Source: Oscillospiraceae bacterium
GTDB taxonomy: Bacteria; Bacillota; Clostridia; Oscillospirales; Ruminococcaceae
NCBI GenBank assembly: GCA_009783695.1
Contig: WRCY01000007.1
Location: 1-64,000, forward strand
Direction: 5' to 3'
Length of the DNA stretch: 64,000 nt
Shown here: positions 8,926-17,620 of the stretch, one piece after another
How positions within the stretch are numbered: the stretch's first letter is position 1
How the letters are laid out: the number at the start of each line of letters is the position of its first letter
Translations under genes and position numbers: made by a program
The notes under the pieces: model-generated
Told to the model about the DNA's origin: nothing
Seen by the model: the letters and a program-made list of their open reading frames with translations, nothing else
Database searches by the model: none

Positions 8926-9864
8926 TTAAATCTCCGGATTTTCAAAATTCGTCCCAAGCGGTTCACCCGCGCTTATTTTTGACTCGAAGCCCTTTTCGGT
9001 CTGTGCAAGGATTTCACCGTCGGGAACAAGGGTATCCTTTTTAAAAAACATCAGCACCAGCGACCCGCCCGGCAGAAAATAACTCGCCTGCTGCCCCCGG
9101 CTTACCGTCTGCCCCCCCTCGAAACAGTGCACGATACTGCCCACGAAAGTCGCGCCGACCTCCACTAAAATCACGTCGCCGAAATTCTCCGTAGAAACTG
9201 AAAAAACCGCACGCTTGTTGCGGCAGTACAGCCGCGCAATGCGCCCGACCGCCAGCGGATTTACCGAATACAAATGCCCTTTGATAAACTTCGGGGCGCC
9301 GACAACGCCGTCGTCGAAAAAGTGCATGCGGTGATAATTCGTGGGCGTCAGCCGAAGCCTAACCATCGTCCCGCCTCTGTACTCCTCCGCCAGCCTACCG
9401 TCCCCGAACAGCTCCGGTAAAGAGAATACGGAATCCTTCGCCGCTATTAGATTTTCCGGCTCTATACCTGTGTTTATCGACACTAACCCCTCGCACGGCG
9501 AGCCCAGCACACCCTGCTTTTCGGGGAAACTCAGATTATTTTTCTCCCTTGCGAAAAAATCTGCAAAGCTTCTGTAAGTCCCCTCGCAGCCGGTCATATC
9601 CACGCGGTACTTTTTTATGAACTTCGGAATCCTGCGCGCCGAGGACCTTGTGCGGCAATAACGCCCGTACAGGCGGCTCACAAGCTTTCTCTTCACCAAA
9701 AACAACATCGGCGGCCCGCAAACCGGGTTCCCGTAAATAAGGCGCATGCCTTTTTCGGCGGGTATGAACTCTTTTTCGTACTGCCCGTTGTTGTATATTA
9801 TGACATCGTCCTGCTTATTATTTCTTTTGAGTTTATTTTTAGATTTAAGTTTAATGCGTTTCAT
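8926..9864 (-). CDS. psd: Phosphatidylserine decarboxylase
   Basis: FADFFARE..., RLTPTNYHRMHFFDDG, VGATFVGSI, GGS autocleavage-type motif near the C-terminus; next to pssA. Confidence 0.85.
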   Translation of the reverse strand: MKRIKLKSKNKLKRNNKQDDVIIYNNGQYEKEFIPAEKGMRLIYGNPVCGPPMLFLVKRKLVSRLYGRYCRTRSSARRIPKFIKKYRVDMTGCEGTYRSFADFFAREKNNLSFPEKQGVLGSPCEGLVSINTGIEPENLIAAKDSVFSLPELFGDGRLAEEYRGGTMVRLRLTPTNYHRMHFFDDGVVGAPKFIKGHLYSVNPLAVGRIARLYCRNKRAVFSVSTENFGDVILVEVGATFVGSIVHCFEGGQTVSRGQQASYFLPGGSLVLMFFKKDTLVPDGEILAQTEKGFESKISAGEPLGTNFENPEI

Positions 9865-9870
9865 CTCCTT

Positions 9871-10449
9871 TTATCCTTCAGCTCCCTCCAAAAAATATGT
9901 CGCTTCCATATCTGCAACTGTAAGCGCGAACGCGAGCGGATATTTCTCGAGCGCGCTGCCGATTGTATTTTTATCCTCAGTCCCCGAGAATCCCATATGC
10001 CAGCGGATTGCCATTGCCTCCTCGCGAGTCAGCCGCATGAAGCCGCTAATCATATAAACCGACTTCTCGCCGTGCCCGTAAGGCAGGCTGTCCTCGAAGT
10101 TATAGCAAGGTACCTTATCCCACACGCCCGTGACCTCGTTCTTGACGTTCCGGGTGCTTTTCTTGTAGACGTCAACCTTGCAGACATCGTGCAGAAGCGC
10201 GCAAATGGCGATGCTTTCTTCAGAATAATCAAACTTGTAAACGTCTTTTACGCGCTCCCGTTCAAGATAGTCGGTAAGGCAGCGATAAACATTGACGCTA
10301 TGGCTAACCAGCCCGCCCTCGAAAGAGCCGTGATAGCGCGTGCTTGCGGGCGCGGTGAAGAAGTCGCTGTTATTCAGAAACTCCAGCATTTTGTCGGCGC
10401 CGGGGCGGGTTATATTCGTGCTGTAAATCTCGGTGAACTCAGTCTTCAT
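9871..10449 (-). CDS. HD-domain hydrolase
   Basis: ESIAICALLHDVCKVDVYKK; GSFEGGLVSHSVNVYRCL. Confidence 0.75.
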   Translation of the reverse strand: MKTEFTEIYSTNITRPGADKMLEFLNNSDFFTAPASTRYHGSFEGGLVSHSVNVYRCLTDYLERERVKDVYKFDYSEESIAICALLHDVCKVDVYKKSTRNVKNEVTGVWDKVPCYNFEDSLPYGHGEKSVYMISGFMRLTREEAMAIRWHMGFSGTEDKNTIGSALEKYPLAFALTVADMEATYFLEGAEG

Positions 10450-10484
10450 ATTTTATTAAATCCTCTCTTCACCAAAAATATAAT

Positions 10485-10525
10485 ATAAAAATATCGTTTC
10501 TCCGACTCAAATACTTTGCTTTCAC
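10485..10525 (-). promoter_or_regulatory. Two-box leader motif upstream of HD-domain gene
   Basis: Sense GTGAAA-N15-CGGAGAAACG, between the stop of 10540-11724 and ATG 10449. Confidence 0.65.
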
Positions 10526-10539
10526 GCTTATCGCCGCTC

Positions 10540-11724
10540 TTACTGCTTTATTACAAAATCAGAAAGCACAATATCCGTCAGCGGTTCCGAGAAATTCTTC
10601 TCGGTGTCAATGATATTCGTGAGCCATCTCATCGTGAACACCTGCGAAATATACAGCGAACTGCCTTTTTCCACGCGAATCGCACCGGCTCTGTCACGAA
10701 TTTCTCCGCCGAAAACAGCGGAGCGCTCGTCCATAATAATCGCCCGCAGCTCATTCGCAAGGTCCCGCGTGCCCGGCTTCACGCGGTCATCCTCGAAGCC
10801 AATCATTTCTACCATGCCGTGAAGCAGCCCGCGCTGCGTGAGGTCGCCGAAAACTCCGACATTGCCGTACATATAATTACGCGTCTTGTCTATAAGATAC
10901 GTGTTTAAGTTGAGATACATTCCTGTAATATAGTGCTCGGGCGCGAGCTCGGGCAGATTATATGCAAAGCCCATCACGCCGACGCCGAGCTGCTCGCAGA
11001 GTTTAATGCCGTATTCGTCCGACTGATACACAAAAATAATGTCGCAGCCCTGATTTATAAGGTCATTTATCGCCGCTCTCGTATCGTCGTGATGCGCCGA
11101 CAGCGCCCAGTTTATTGAAACGTCAACCTGCGCGTGCTGAAGCTCCCGCACTCCCAGCGCAAACGCGTTGGCTATGCCGTGAGCGTTGTACATATTATTG
11201 TCAATAACCATGCCGACCCGGTTTGTATAGGTGTTGAACGCCGCAGTAAAGCCGCAGACGTTCGCCGCCTGGAACAGGAGCGGTTGTACCGAAGCCAAAT
11301 TCGGCGACTGGTCGGTGCCTCCGAAGCTGACGAAATATACGTCCGTGTATTTGCGCGCCGCCAGGACGACGGCGGAGTTGAACGTGTTCGACGCCGCGAC
11401 TATGACGTTCGCGCCGGCCTCAGCCATTCTGTCAACAGCTTCTTCAAACTGCAATACACGCACATTTTCCATATAACAGGTTTCTGCCCCGAGCGTCCGC
11501 TCAAGCTGGTTACGCGCAACTTCAAAAACAGCAGTCATCGGGTCGCCGCCCACCTGCCCGCCGTATATAAAACCAACCTTTGTATCAAGCGGATATGGGT
11601 TTACTTCCTCTTCGGTTATGAACATGCCGCCGAGGTCCATGCCCGCGCCGTCGCCGCAGGCAGCAAGCAGCCCCAATCCCGTCAGCCCGCACAAAATAAA
11701 TGTAATGATTTTTTTTAATTTCAT
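10540..11724 (-). CDS. BMP-family (basic membrane protein/nucleoside-binding) lipoprotein
   Basis: Lipobox LAAC; KVGFIYGGQVGGDPMTAVFEVARNQLERTLGAET... periplasmic-binding-like fold. Confidence 0.8.
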   Translation of the reverse strand: MKLKKIITFILCGLTGLGLLAACGDGAGMDLGGMFITEEEVNPYPLDTKVGFIYGGQVGGDPMTAVFEVARNQLERTLGAETCYMENVRVLQFEEAVDRMAEAGANVIVAASNTFNSAVVLAARKYTDVYFVSFGGTDQSPNLASVQPLLFQAANVCGFTAAFNTYTNRVGMVIDNNMYNAHGIANAFALGVRELQHAQVDVSINWALSAHHDDTRAAINDLINQGCDIIFVYQSDEYGIKLCEQLGVGVMGFAYNLPELAPEHYITGMYLNLNTYLIDKTRNYMYGNVGVFGDLTQRGLLHGMVEMIGFEDDRVKPGTRDLANELRAIIMDERSAVFGGEIRDRAGAIRVEKGSSLYISQVFTMRWLTNIIDTEKNFSEPLTDIVLSDFVIKQ

Positions 11725-11756
11725 TTTTAACTATACCTTTCCTGTACCGGCGGGAA

Positions 11757-11799
11757 ATAAAAAGCTTAGATTTCTCCGTTTTAGTACCGATTGTTTCAA
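11757..11799 (-). promoter_or_regulatory. Two-box leader motif upstream of BMP lipoprotein
   Basis: Sense TTGAAA-N15-CGGAGAAATC; box 1 overlaps the TGA stop of the upstream decarboxylase-like gene. Confidence 0.65.
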
Positions 11800-13037
11800 A
11801 CTTCCCCTGCCTCCGTAATTCTTATTCTGTCCACCCCGAAGCCTTTTAATAATTCTGCGGCTTCTTTGTTTATAATCTCTCCCGGCATAACGAGCGGCAC
11901 ACCCGGCGGACACGGCGCTTTTATACAGGCGCATACTTTCCCCGCTGCCTCTTCAAGGCGCAGTACAGCGCAGTTCCTGTCCGGCGCGAACAGCGCGTCA
12001 CGTATGCTCATTGCCTTTTCAAGCTTTAAAGACGGCTCGTTCATTGCTGCGAGCGGCTTTTTCCGTTCTATTCTCCCGAAAGCAACGTAAACAGCCTTGG
12101 TTTCCGCCTCTGTTGTAATTGTCGAAAACAGCAAAGCCGTGCAGCTTCCGTCCGCATATTCACATTCAATGTTATTTTTTCGCAGTTCAAAAGTGAATTC
12201 TGCCCCCGTATAGCCGTATTCTCTCGCGTTCACAGTAATTCTTAAAGCATCGCTTTCCCGAAGCGGAAAACCGTCATGCACAAGTCTGCGCTTTAAATCC
12301 GCGACAAGCTCGAACGCCTCCGCCCTGCCGCCTGCAATATGCCTGTTACATAAATCAAGGCTTTCAAGAATCAAATACGACGGGCTCGACGTCCCGAACA
12401 GCGCGGCTGCGGCTTCGGCATTCCCGGTAAACCGCTCGTCACTTAAATGCAGATACGCTGCTCCGGTAAGAGCAGGCAAAGTTTTATGCGCGCTGTCCGC
12501 GGTCATAGCCGCCCCCTGGGTAATCGGGTGAGTCCCCAAAAACACGCGATATGCGCCATGCGCATTGTCAACTAAAAGCGGTATTTTCCCGCATATATCA
12601 GCAATGCTTCTTATATCATACTCGTCGCCGTAATAATTGAGGCTGTTTATGAAAACTGCCGCTGTACCGGGCTTTATCGCGTGTGAAACCTCGTCTGCAT
12701 TATAAATCCAATCAACCTCAAAACCGAGCAGCGCACATGACGATACAAAGCTCCTGTGAGCATATCTCATAGCCGCGATTCTGTTCCCGCCCGCCATCCT
12801 CACAAGCGTCAGCATAGCCTGTACCGCAAGCGTGCTCCCCGAGCAGGAGTAAAGCGTCTTCTTCGCGCCGAAGAGCTTTGCAGCTATGCTTTCGCTTTCT
12901 GCGATTATGCTTACAGCGCCGTCTATTTCAGTTATATCGTGCGAAAATTCGCGCCCTTTGTGTCCCGGCATATGGCAGCGCACACGGTTCTTCTCACTAT
13001 ACTTTTTAAGGAAATCGTGAATCGGGGTACTCACCAT
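11796..13037 (-). CDS. Orn/Lys/Arg decarboxylase-like PLP enzyme
   Basis: RCHMPGHKGR...; PLP-lysine context TADSAHKTLPALTGAAYLHL. Confidence 0.85.
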   Translation of the reverse strand: MVSTPIHDFLKKYSEKNRVRCHMPGHKGREFSHDITEIDGAVSIIAESESIAAKLFGAKKTLYSCSGSTLAVQAMLTLVRMAGGNRIAAMRYAHRSFVSSCALLGFEVDWIYNADEVSHAIKPGTAAVFINSLNYYGDEYDIRSIADICGKIPLLVDNAHGAYRVFLGTHPITQGAAMTADSAHKTLPALTGAAYLHLSDERFTGNAEAAAALFGTSSPSYLILESLDLCNRHIAGGRAEAFELVADLKRRLVHDGFPLRESDALRITVNAREYGYTGAEFTFELRKNNIECEYADGSCTALLFSTITTEAETKAVYVAFGRIERKKPLAAMNEPSLKLEKAMSIRDALFAPDRNCAVLRLEEAAGKVCACIKAPCPPGVPLVMPGEIINKEAAELLKGFGVDRIRITEAGEV

Positions 13038-13038
13038 T

Positions 13039-14481
13039 TTACTGAGCCTTCCCCTTTACCGTAAACGGCAGGTATGCTAAATGTCCCTCATCGTCCTTGC
13101 CAATCATGACCTTGGTTAAGTGCCGGTCAACGATTAAAAGCTCCGAGCCGATGCGAACCGTTACCCCCGGCCATAAGTCTTTATGTACGATTATATACTG
13201 GTCGCCCGCGGAATCCAATTCTTTTTCAATTTCCGCGATTCTTCCCGTAAGCACTTTCACCTCGCGCTGGAAAGTAAATCTCGAGCGGATAGCAGTGGTG
13301 AGCATAGCTTCGCGGTCAGCGGGGAGCTGACCCGTATTCTTCTTCTGCTCCTGAAGCACCTCCGCCACCTGTAAAAGTTTTTTCGTGCGTTCCTCAAGGT
13401 CCTTGATTTTATTGGTGAGCTCAAGCTTTTCCTCGGTGAGCACCGCGCTGTTGCCGAGCGTAATCTGCGTCTTTGTATAGCTTTCAGTACCGATAATATT
13501 CGCGGTAAAGCCGCCGATTGCTATATGCTTGCCCCCGAAAACAACGCCGCGCCCCTGCGTCAGATTAATCGTTCCCCCGCAGAAAACCTCACCGGCTATT
13601 ATTGACTGGCTGCTGAAGCTGCCCTGACATTCGATTTTTGAGCTTTCGCAGAAGCCGAGTTTAATGTCGCCCTTTGCAATCAAATCGGAATTCACGCTGC
13701 CGAGATTGATTATGATATTCCCATCGGCTATAACTGTCGCGCCCGTCACAGTGCCGTTGATTGTCACTGTCTTTTTTGATTTGACAGTGAAATTCTCCGC
13801 TACGTTTCCTTTTATGAGAACGTCGCCGATAAAGTCTATATTGCCCGTAGAAACGTCCACGTTTTCCTTAATCACCAGCGTTTCCTCAACAGCGAAGCTG
13901 CCCTTCTGCCAGACAAGATTACCGCTGATTGCCGCTTTAATCTCAGTTTCCTCGTCATTTATCACGGTTCCGGGCCCGACAGCGTACTTCATTTCCTTAC
14001 CGGCAATCGGAGACAGCTCCTGCCCGAAGACGTTCACGCCCGGCACTCCCTCATCCGGGTGGTAAATGATTGCAATCAGCTCGCCTTCGATTATATTGCG
14101 CACGAGCCCCAGGTCTTTGTAGTCAACTTCGCCGAGCTTGCCTTTCTTCGGGACAAGCTCATTCGTGGTTTCAAAAAGGTAGTCAATGCGCCCGTCGCGC
14201 CCGTTGACCGCTTTTACACCTCTGGAAATCACGACTTTTTTACCGTAGCGCTTCTCCTCGAGAAGCGTCTTTGCCTCATCAAGGCTGACCTCGTGCGTGA
14301 TTCCGTACGCGCTGACTTCCTCGGTTATGTCTTTAAAAGTGACAGGGTCGCCGCCGTCACGCTCCTCAGTTATGCACAGGTAGGCTTCCATCTTCGATTC
14401 GTTCGTGCTGATTACGACCGCTCCGTTTATTGGTATGCGTTCATCGGCAGCGCCGCCGGCGTTTGAATTATCTTCGCTCAT
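13039..14481 (-). CDS. DUF342 (FapA-family) protein
   Basis: 480 aa; repeated GNIDFIGDVLIKGNVAENFTVKSKKTVTINGTVTGATVIADGNIIINLGSVNSDLIAKGDIKLGFCESSKI beta-helix. Confidence 0.85.
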   Translation of the reverse strand: MSEDNSNAGGAADERIPINGAVVISTNESKMEAYLCITEERDGGDPVTFKDITEEVSAYGITHEVSLDEAKTLLEEKRYGKKVVISRGVKAVNGRDGRIDYLFETTNELVPKKGKLGEVDYKDLGLVRNIIEGELIAIIYHPDEGVPGVNVFGQELSPIAGKEMKYAVGPGTVINDEETEIKAAISGNLVWQKGSFAVEETLVIKENVDVSTGNIDFIGDVLIKGNVAENFTVKSKKTVTINGTVTGATVIADGNIIINLGSVNSDLIAKGDIKLGFCESSKIECQGSFSSQSIIAGEVFCGGTINLTQGRGVVFGGKHIAIGGFTANIIGTESYTKTQITLGNSAVLTEEKLELTNKIKDLEERTKKLLQVAEVLQEQKKNTGQLPADREAMLTTAIRSRFTFQREVKVLTGRIAEIEKELDSAGDQYIIVHKDLWPGVTVRIGSELLIVDRHLTKVMIGKDDEGHLAYLPFTVKGKAQ

Positions 14482-14540
14482 GGCCGCCCTCCTTTCCCGT
14501 ATTTTATTTCTGTTAAATTATTTTTTCACAAATGAACCGT

Positions 14541-14580
14541 GAAAACAACATTTTCCCCGATTCAATTGTTTTATTTTAAA
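14541..14580 (-). promoter_or_regulatory. Two-box leader motif upstream of DUF342 gene
   Basis: Sense TTTAAA-N15-CGGGGAAAATGTTGTTTTC; about 60 bp nearly identical to the aldolase leader. Confidence 0.7.
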
Positions 14581-14752
14581 ACTTGCATCTTAAAAAGCCT
14601 ATTTTATTAATAATAACACATTTCAACGTAAAATTCTATAGTTTTTTCCTCTTTTTTTTGTAAATAATGAAAATATTTTCGAGCCGTATTTGTCACTTTT
14701 CACGAATTTTCTTTAAAAGCGACTCAAAAAACGTCTAAAACAGAGAAAACCA

Positions 14753-14781
14753 TTGACTTTGCCTAAAATTTATATTATAAT
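14753..14781 (+). promoter_or_regulatory. Sigma70-type promoter
   Basis: TTGACT-N17-TATAAT. Confidence 0.7.
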
Positions 14782-14793
14782 GAGTGAAAGCGG

Positions 14794-15933
14794 GTGATTT
14801 ATTTGCTGATTTATATACTCCTGCCTGTGGCTGCTATAGTTTTCGGAGTTTTTCTCTGCCGGGAAAAACTTAAAAGCGCAGGCAAGGTTATTTATTGCGC
14901 CCTTGCGGGCGCGGGGCTGTTCGCCGTCGCCGCAATGCGGCTCGAGGTAGGCTACGACTATATCCTTTATGCCAACTGGTTCAACGATTTGCGCCTTATG
15001 TCCGAGGGCGAGATTATACTTTGGTCCCGCGAGAAAGGCTTTACGCTGCCGCTCAAAATTATGGCGGATGTATCTTCAAGCTTTCAGGTTATGTTCGTGC
15101 TGATTGCCTTTGTGATTACGCTGGGCGTAATTCTGCTTGTTTACAGGCGTTCGGCCGCCCCCTGGGTCAGCGTAACTGCGTTTTTGGTCTTCGGATTGTT
15201 TTTTAACTCGCTTAACTTCATGCGGCAGTTCATAGCTGCGGTATTTATAGCTTTCGCGCTGTTTTATGTCGCTAAGAATCGGTTTTTCCGGTTCGCGGGG
15301 CTTGTCCTCTTAGCGTCGGCTTTCCATTTTTCCGCGCTGCTTTTACTGCCGTTCTTCTTCATATTAAAAATCAAGTTGAATTACATATCGCTCGTTGTTA
15401 TGCTGGCGGGCTCAGTTGTTGCCTATATATACATAACCCCGCTCATGGACTGCGTTACCAATTACTTTTATAAAGGCTACGACCCCGTCACGAGCATCGA
15501 AGCCGCACACGGGCTCACCCCCGCCTACACAATCGCATTCGCCGTATTTTTCGTATTAGCGTTTTTGCTCCGAAAGATGATTTGCCGCCGCAACCCGCAC
15601 GCAAACACGCTGCTCATGGCGATGTATTTCGTGGTTTTCTTCAGTTTTTTAGGGACTGTACACGGCATACTCTCGCGGCTTGCACTGCTTTTTATAGTTG
15701 CACCTGTACTGATTCTTAGCGCGGAGATTTACATGGTTCTGCGCGATTTGATTCGTCTTACTTTTAAAGATGCAGAAATGTCTAAAAAGAAAGCGCGTGT
15801 TTTTGCGGCTGCCGTTTTAAGCTTAGTTTTCCTCGGCCTCGGCGGGTTTTATTACAGCTTCCTGCTTGAGGACAATTATAATGGCGTGGTGCCTTATCGT
15901 ACTATTCACGAACGGGAACGGGAGGTGCTGTGA
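14794..15933 (+). CDS. EpsG-family polysaccharide polymerase-like membrane protein
   Basis: Polytopic; GYDYILYANWFNDLR...FFNSLNFMRQFIAAVFIAFALFYVAKNRFFRFAGLVLLASAFHFSALLLLPFF; GTG start. Confidence 0.8.
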   Translation: MIYLLIYILLPVAAIVFGVFLCREKLKSAGKVIYCALAGAGLFAVAAMRLEVGYDYILYANWFNDLRLMSEGEIILWSREKGFTLPLKIMADVSSSFQVMFVLIAFVITLGVILLVYRRSAAPWVSVTAFLVFGLFFNSLNFMRQFIAAVFIAFALFYVAKNRFFRFAGLVLLASAFHFSALLLLPFFFILKIKLNYISLVVMLAGSVVAYIYITPLMDCVTNYFYKGYDPVTSIEAAHGLTPAYTIAFAVFFVLAFLLRKMICRRNPHANTLLMAMYFVVFFSFLGTVHGILSRLALLFIVAPVLILSAEIYMVLRDLIRLTFKDAEMSKKKARVFAAAVLSLVFLGLGGFYYSFLLEDNYNGVVPYRTIHEREREVL

Positions 15934-16442
15934 TGGAGGCGCTGCGCTCAAAAACTCTGCTTCGTATTTTCCGCTCCGCTTTTACCGGCGACTGCACATT
16001 TCTGCTCGCTGTAACGCTTGCGGCGGCGTTTTATGTCTACGAAAAGGCACTTCCCTACGGCGAGTTAATCTCACTCACGCTCACGATTGCAACTCTTGCT
16101 GCGTGGATTTGGCTTTCCTTTACATCGGGCTTTATGCGGCGGCGTGCGTTTTTGATTTTCACGCTTATTTACTGGCTTTTGCCGCAGTTTATTATCATAA
16201 GGTTTCAGGATATCGCCATACAGGATTACAGCACGACTCTGCACATTTCCTCGCGCATATCGGGACTGCTGGTGCGCGCGCCGCTGGACAGCGTTTCCGG
16301 CCTTTTGAACGTAAGCTCCTTCATCACCGGTATGTTTTTGCTTTTGCTGTGTGCGATTGCTTTTCTCTCCGGCTTCATCTTCCGCGACAAATGCAGCTCC
16401 CGGCATTGGTACCGCGTCTTTCGGGAGCGGTATAATATATAA
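15930..16442 (+). CDS. Hypothetical membrane protein
   Basis: 170 aa hydrophobic ORF overlapping the preceding stop. Confidence 0.65.
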   Translation: MMEALRSKTLLRIFRSAFTGDCTFLLAVTLAAAFYVYEKALPYGELISLTLTIATLAAWIWLSFTSGFMRRRAFLIFTLIYWLLPQFIIIRFQDIAIQDYSTTLHISSRISGLLVRAPLDSVSGLLNVSSFITGMFLLLLCAIAFLSGFIFRDKCSSRHWYRVFRERYNI

Positions 16443-16486
16443 CTAAAGATACCAACAAGCATCAATTAACGAAAGGAATCGTAAAA

Positions 16487-17539
16487 ATGAAAAAAGTTTG
16501 CGCTCTGATGATTGCAGTAATTTTCTTCGCTGTTGGCGCGGTTTCCGCTGCGGCAATCAACTATGTTCAAAATCCGAATTATATTTATAATCCGGAGCTT
16601 GCCAACACGCCGCTCCCCGGCTCCGCCATCAGCAGCTTCATCACAACGGGAGTTCCGATTAATATTGACAATGCCGGAGTTTTGACAAGTTCGCATCTGC
16701 AGGAAATACGCGACGCGGGGATTCCGATTAGTTTTATTAACACGGACATGGGATATCTGCTCACCATTACTGATGTTACGCGCACAAACCCCATTTCTGT
16801 CGCTATACATTTGGAACCGAACGCCGAGGCATATAAAGATATTCCTGCGGGCGTGTTTTTGATTACGCCCGCGGCAAAAGGCGAGTTCGGTATGCTTTTT
16901 GAGCTGACCATCACAAACACTGACAGCCTTGCGGGGCTCGTCGGTTTCGATGTTTTAAAACTTTATAAAGTGAACGACAACGGCATAAAAACATATTTAA
17001 GAGATGTTATTTTTAATGCGGACGGCACGCTGACTATTCTGATTGACAGTGCGTCGCAGTATTTCATTGAGGGAACAGAGCTGCCTCAAGGCCCGCAGGG
17101 ACCGCAAGGTTCACAAGGACTTCGCGGAAGTTCCGGAGGCGGCTGGATAGGGAGCGGGGCGACAGGTGCTCCCGGCAGAGACGGCGCTGACGGGCGCGAC
17201 GGCAGTGACGGTATTGACGGCAGGAGCGGACGTGACGGCGTTGACGGGCAAAATGTAACCGACGGCACACCCGGCGGCGGCAGCGGTTCAGGCAGCGGCA
17301 CAGGAGGGGGCTCGGGCGGCGGAACAGGCGGTTCGGGTACGGGCGGCAGCGCAGGAGGCGGTTCGGGAACCGGAGGAAATAATAACGATAATAACTGGTG
17401 GAGCTTCCAAAACGACCGCAACCCCTCAACCAATGCAGCGGCAGGCGTAACGGGTCTTTTGGCTATCGCGGGTGCGGCGGCTGTGATGGTTCTCTTTAAG
17501 AAGCGTAATATCAATGACGACGAAGATTTTATTGATTGA
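16487..17539 (+). CDS. Secreted collagen-like surface protein with C-terminal sorting-like signal
   Basis: Signal peptide, GxY repeats GPQGPQGSQGLRG/GAPGRDGADGRDGSDGIDG, Gly-rich linker, NPSTN + hydrophobic segment + KKR tail. Confidence 0.8.
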   Translation: MKKVCALMIAVIFFAVGAVSAAAINYVQNPNYIYNPELANTPLPGSAISSFITTGVPINIDNAGVLTSSHLQEIRDAGIPISFINTDMGYLLTITDVTRTNPISVAIHLEPNAEAYKDIPAGVFLITPAAKGEFGMLFELTITNTDSLAGLVGFDVLKLYKVNDNGIKTYLRDVIFNADGTLTILIDSASQYFIEGTELPQGPQGPQGSQGLRGSSGGGWIGSGATGAPGRDGADGRDGSDGIDGRSGRDGVDGQNVTDGTPGGGSGSGSGTGGGSGGGTGGSGTGGSAGGGSGTGGNNNDNNWWSFQNDRNPSTNAAAGVTGLLAIAGAAAVMVLFKKRNINDDEDFID

Positions 17540-17587
17540 TTAATCGGTAAAACGATATTTTTATGCCATTATAGTTAAAAACTTAAT

Positions 17588-17617
17588 AAAACTCCCCGCA
17601 GATTACGGGGAGTTTTT
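17588..17617. terminator. Bidirectional rho-independent terminator
   Basis: AAAACTCCCCGCAGATTACGGGGAGTTTTT between convergent genes. Confidence 0.85.
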
Positions 17618-17620
17618 GTA

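Noticed and set aside
17064-17514. Pro/Arg-rich antisense ORFs (17064-17429, 17086-17514)
   Set aside because: Mirror-image frames of the Gly-rich collagen-like coding sequence; no RBS or domain support.
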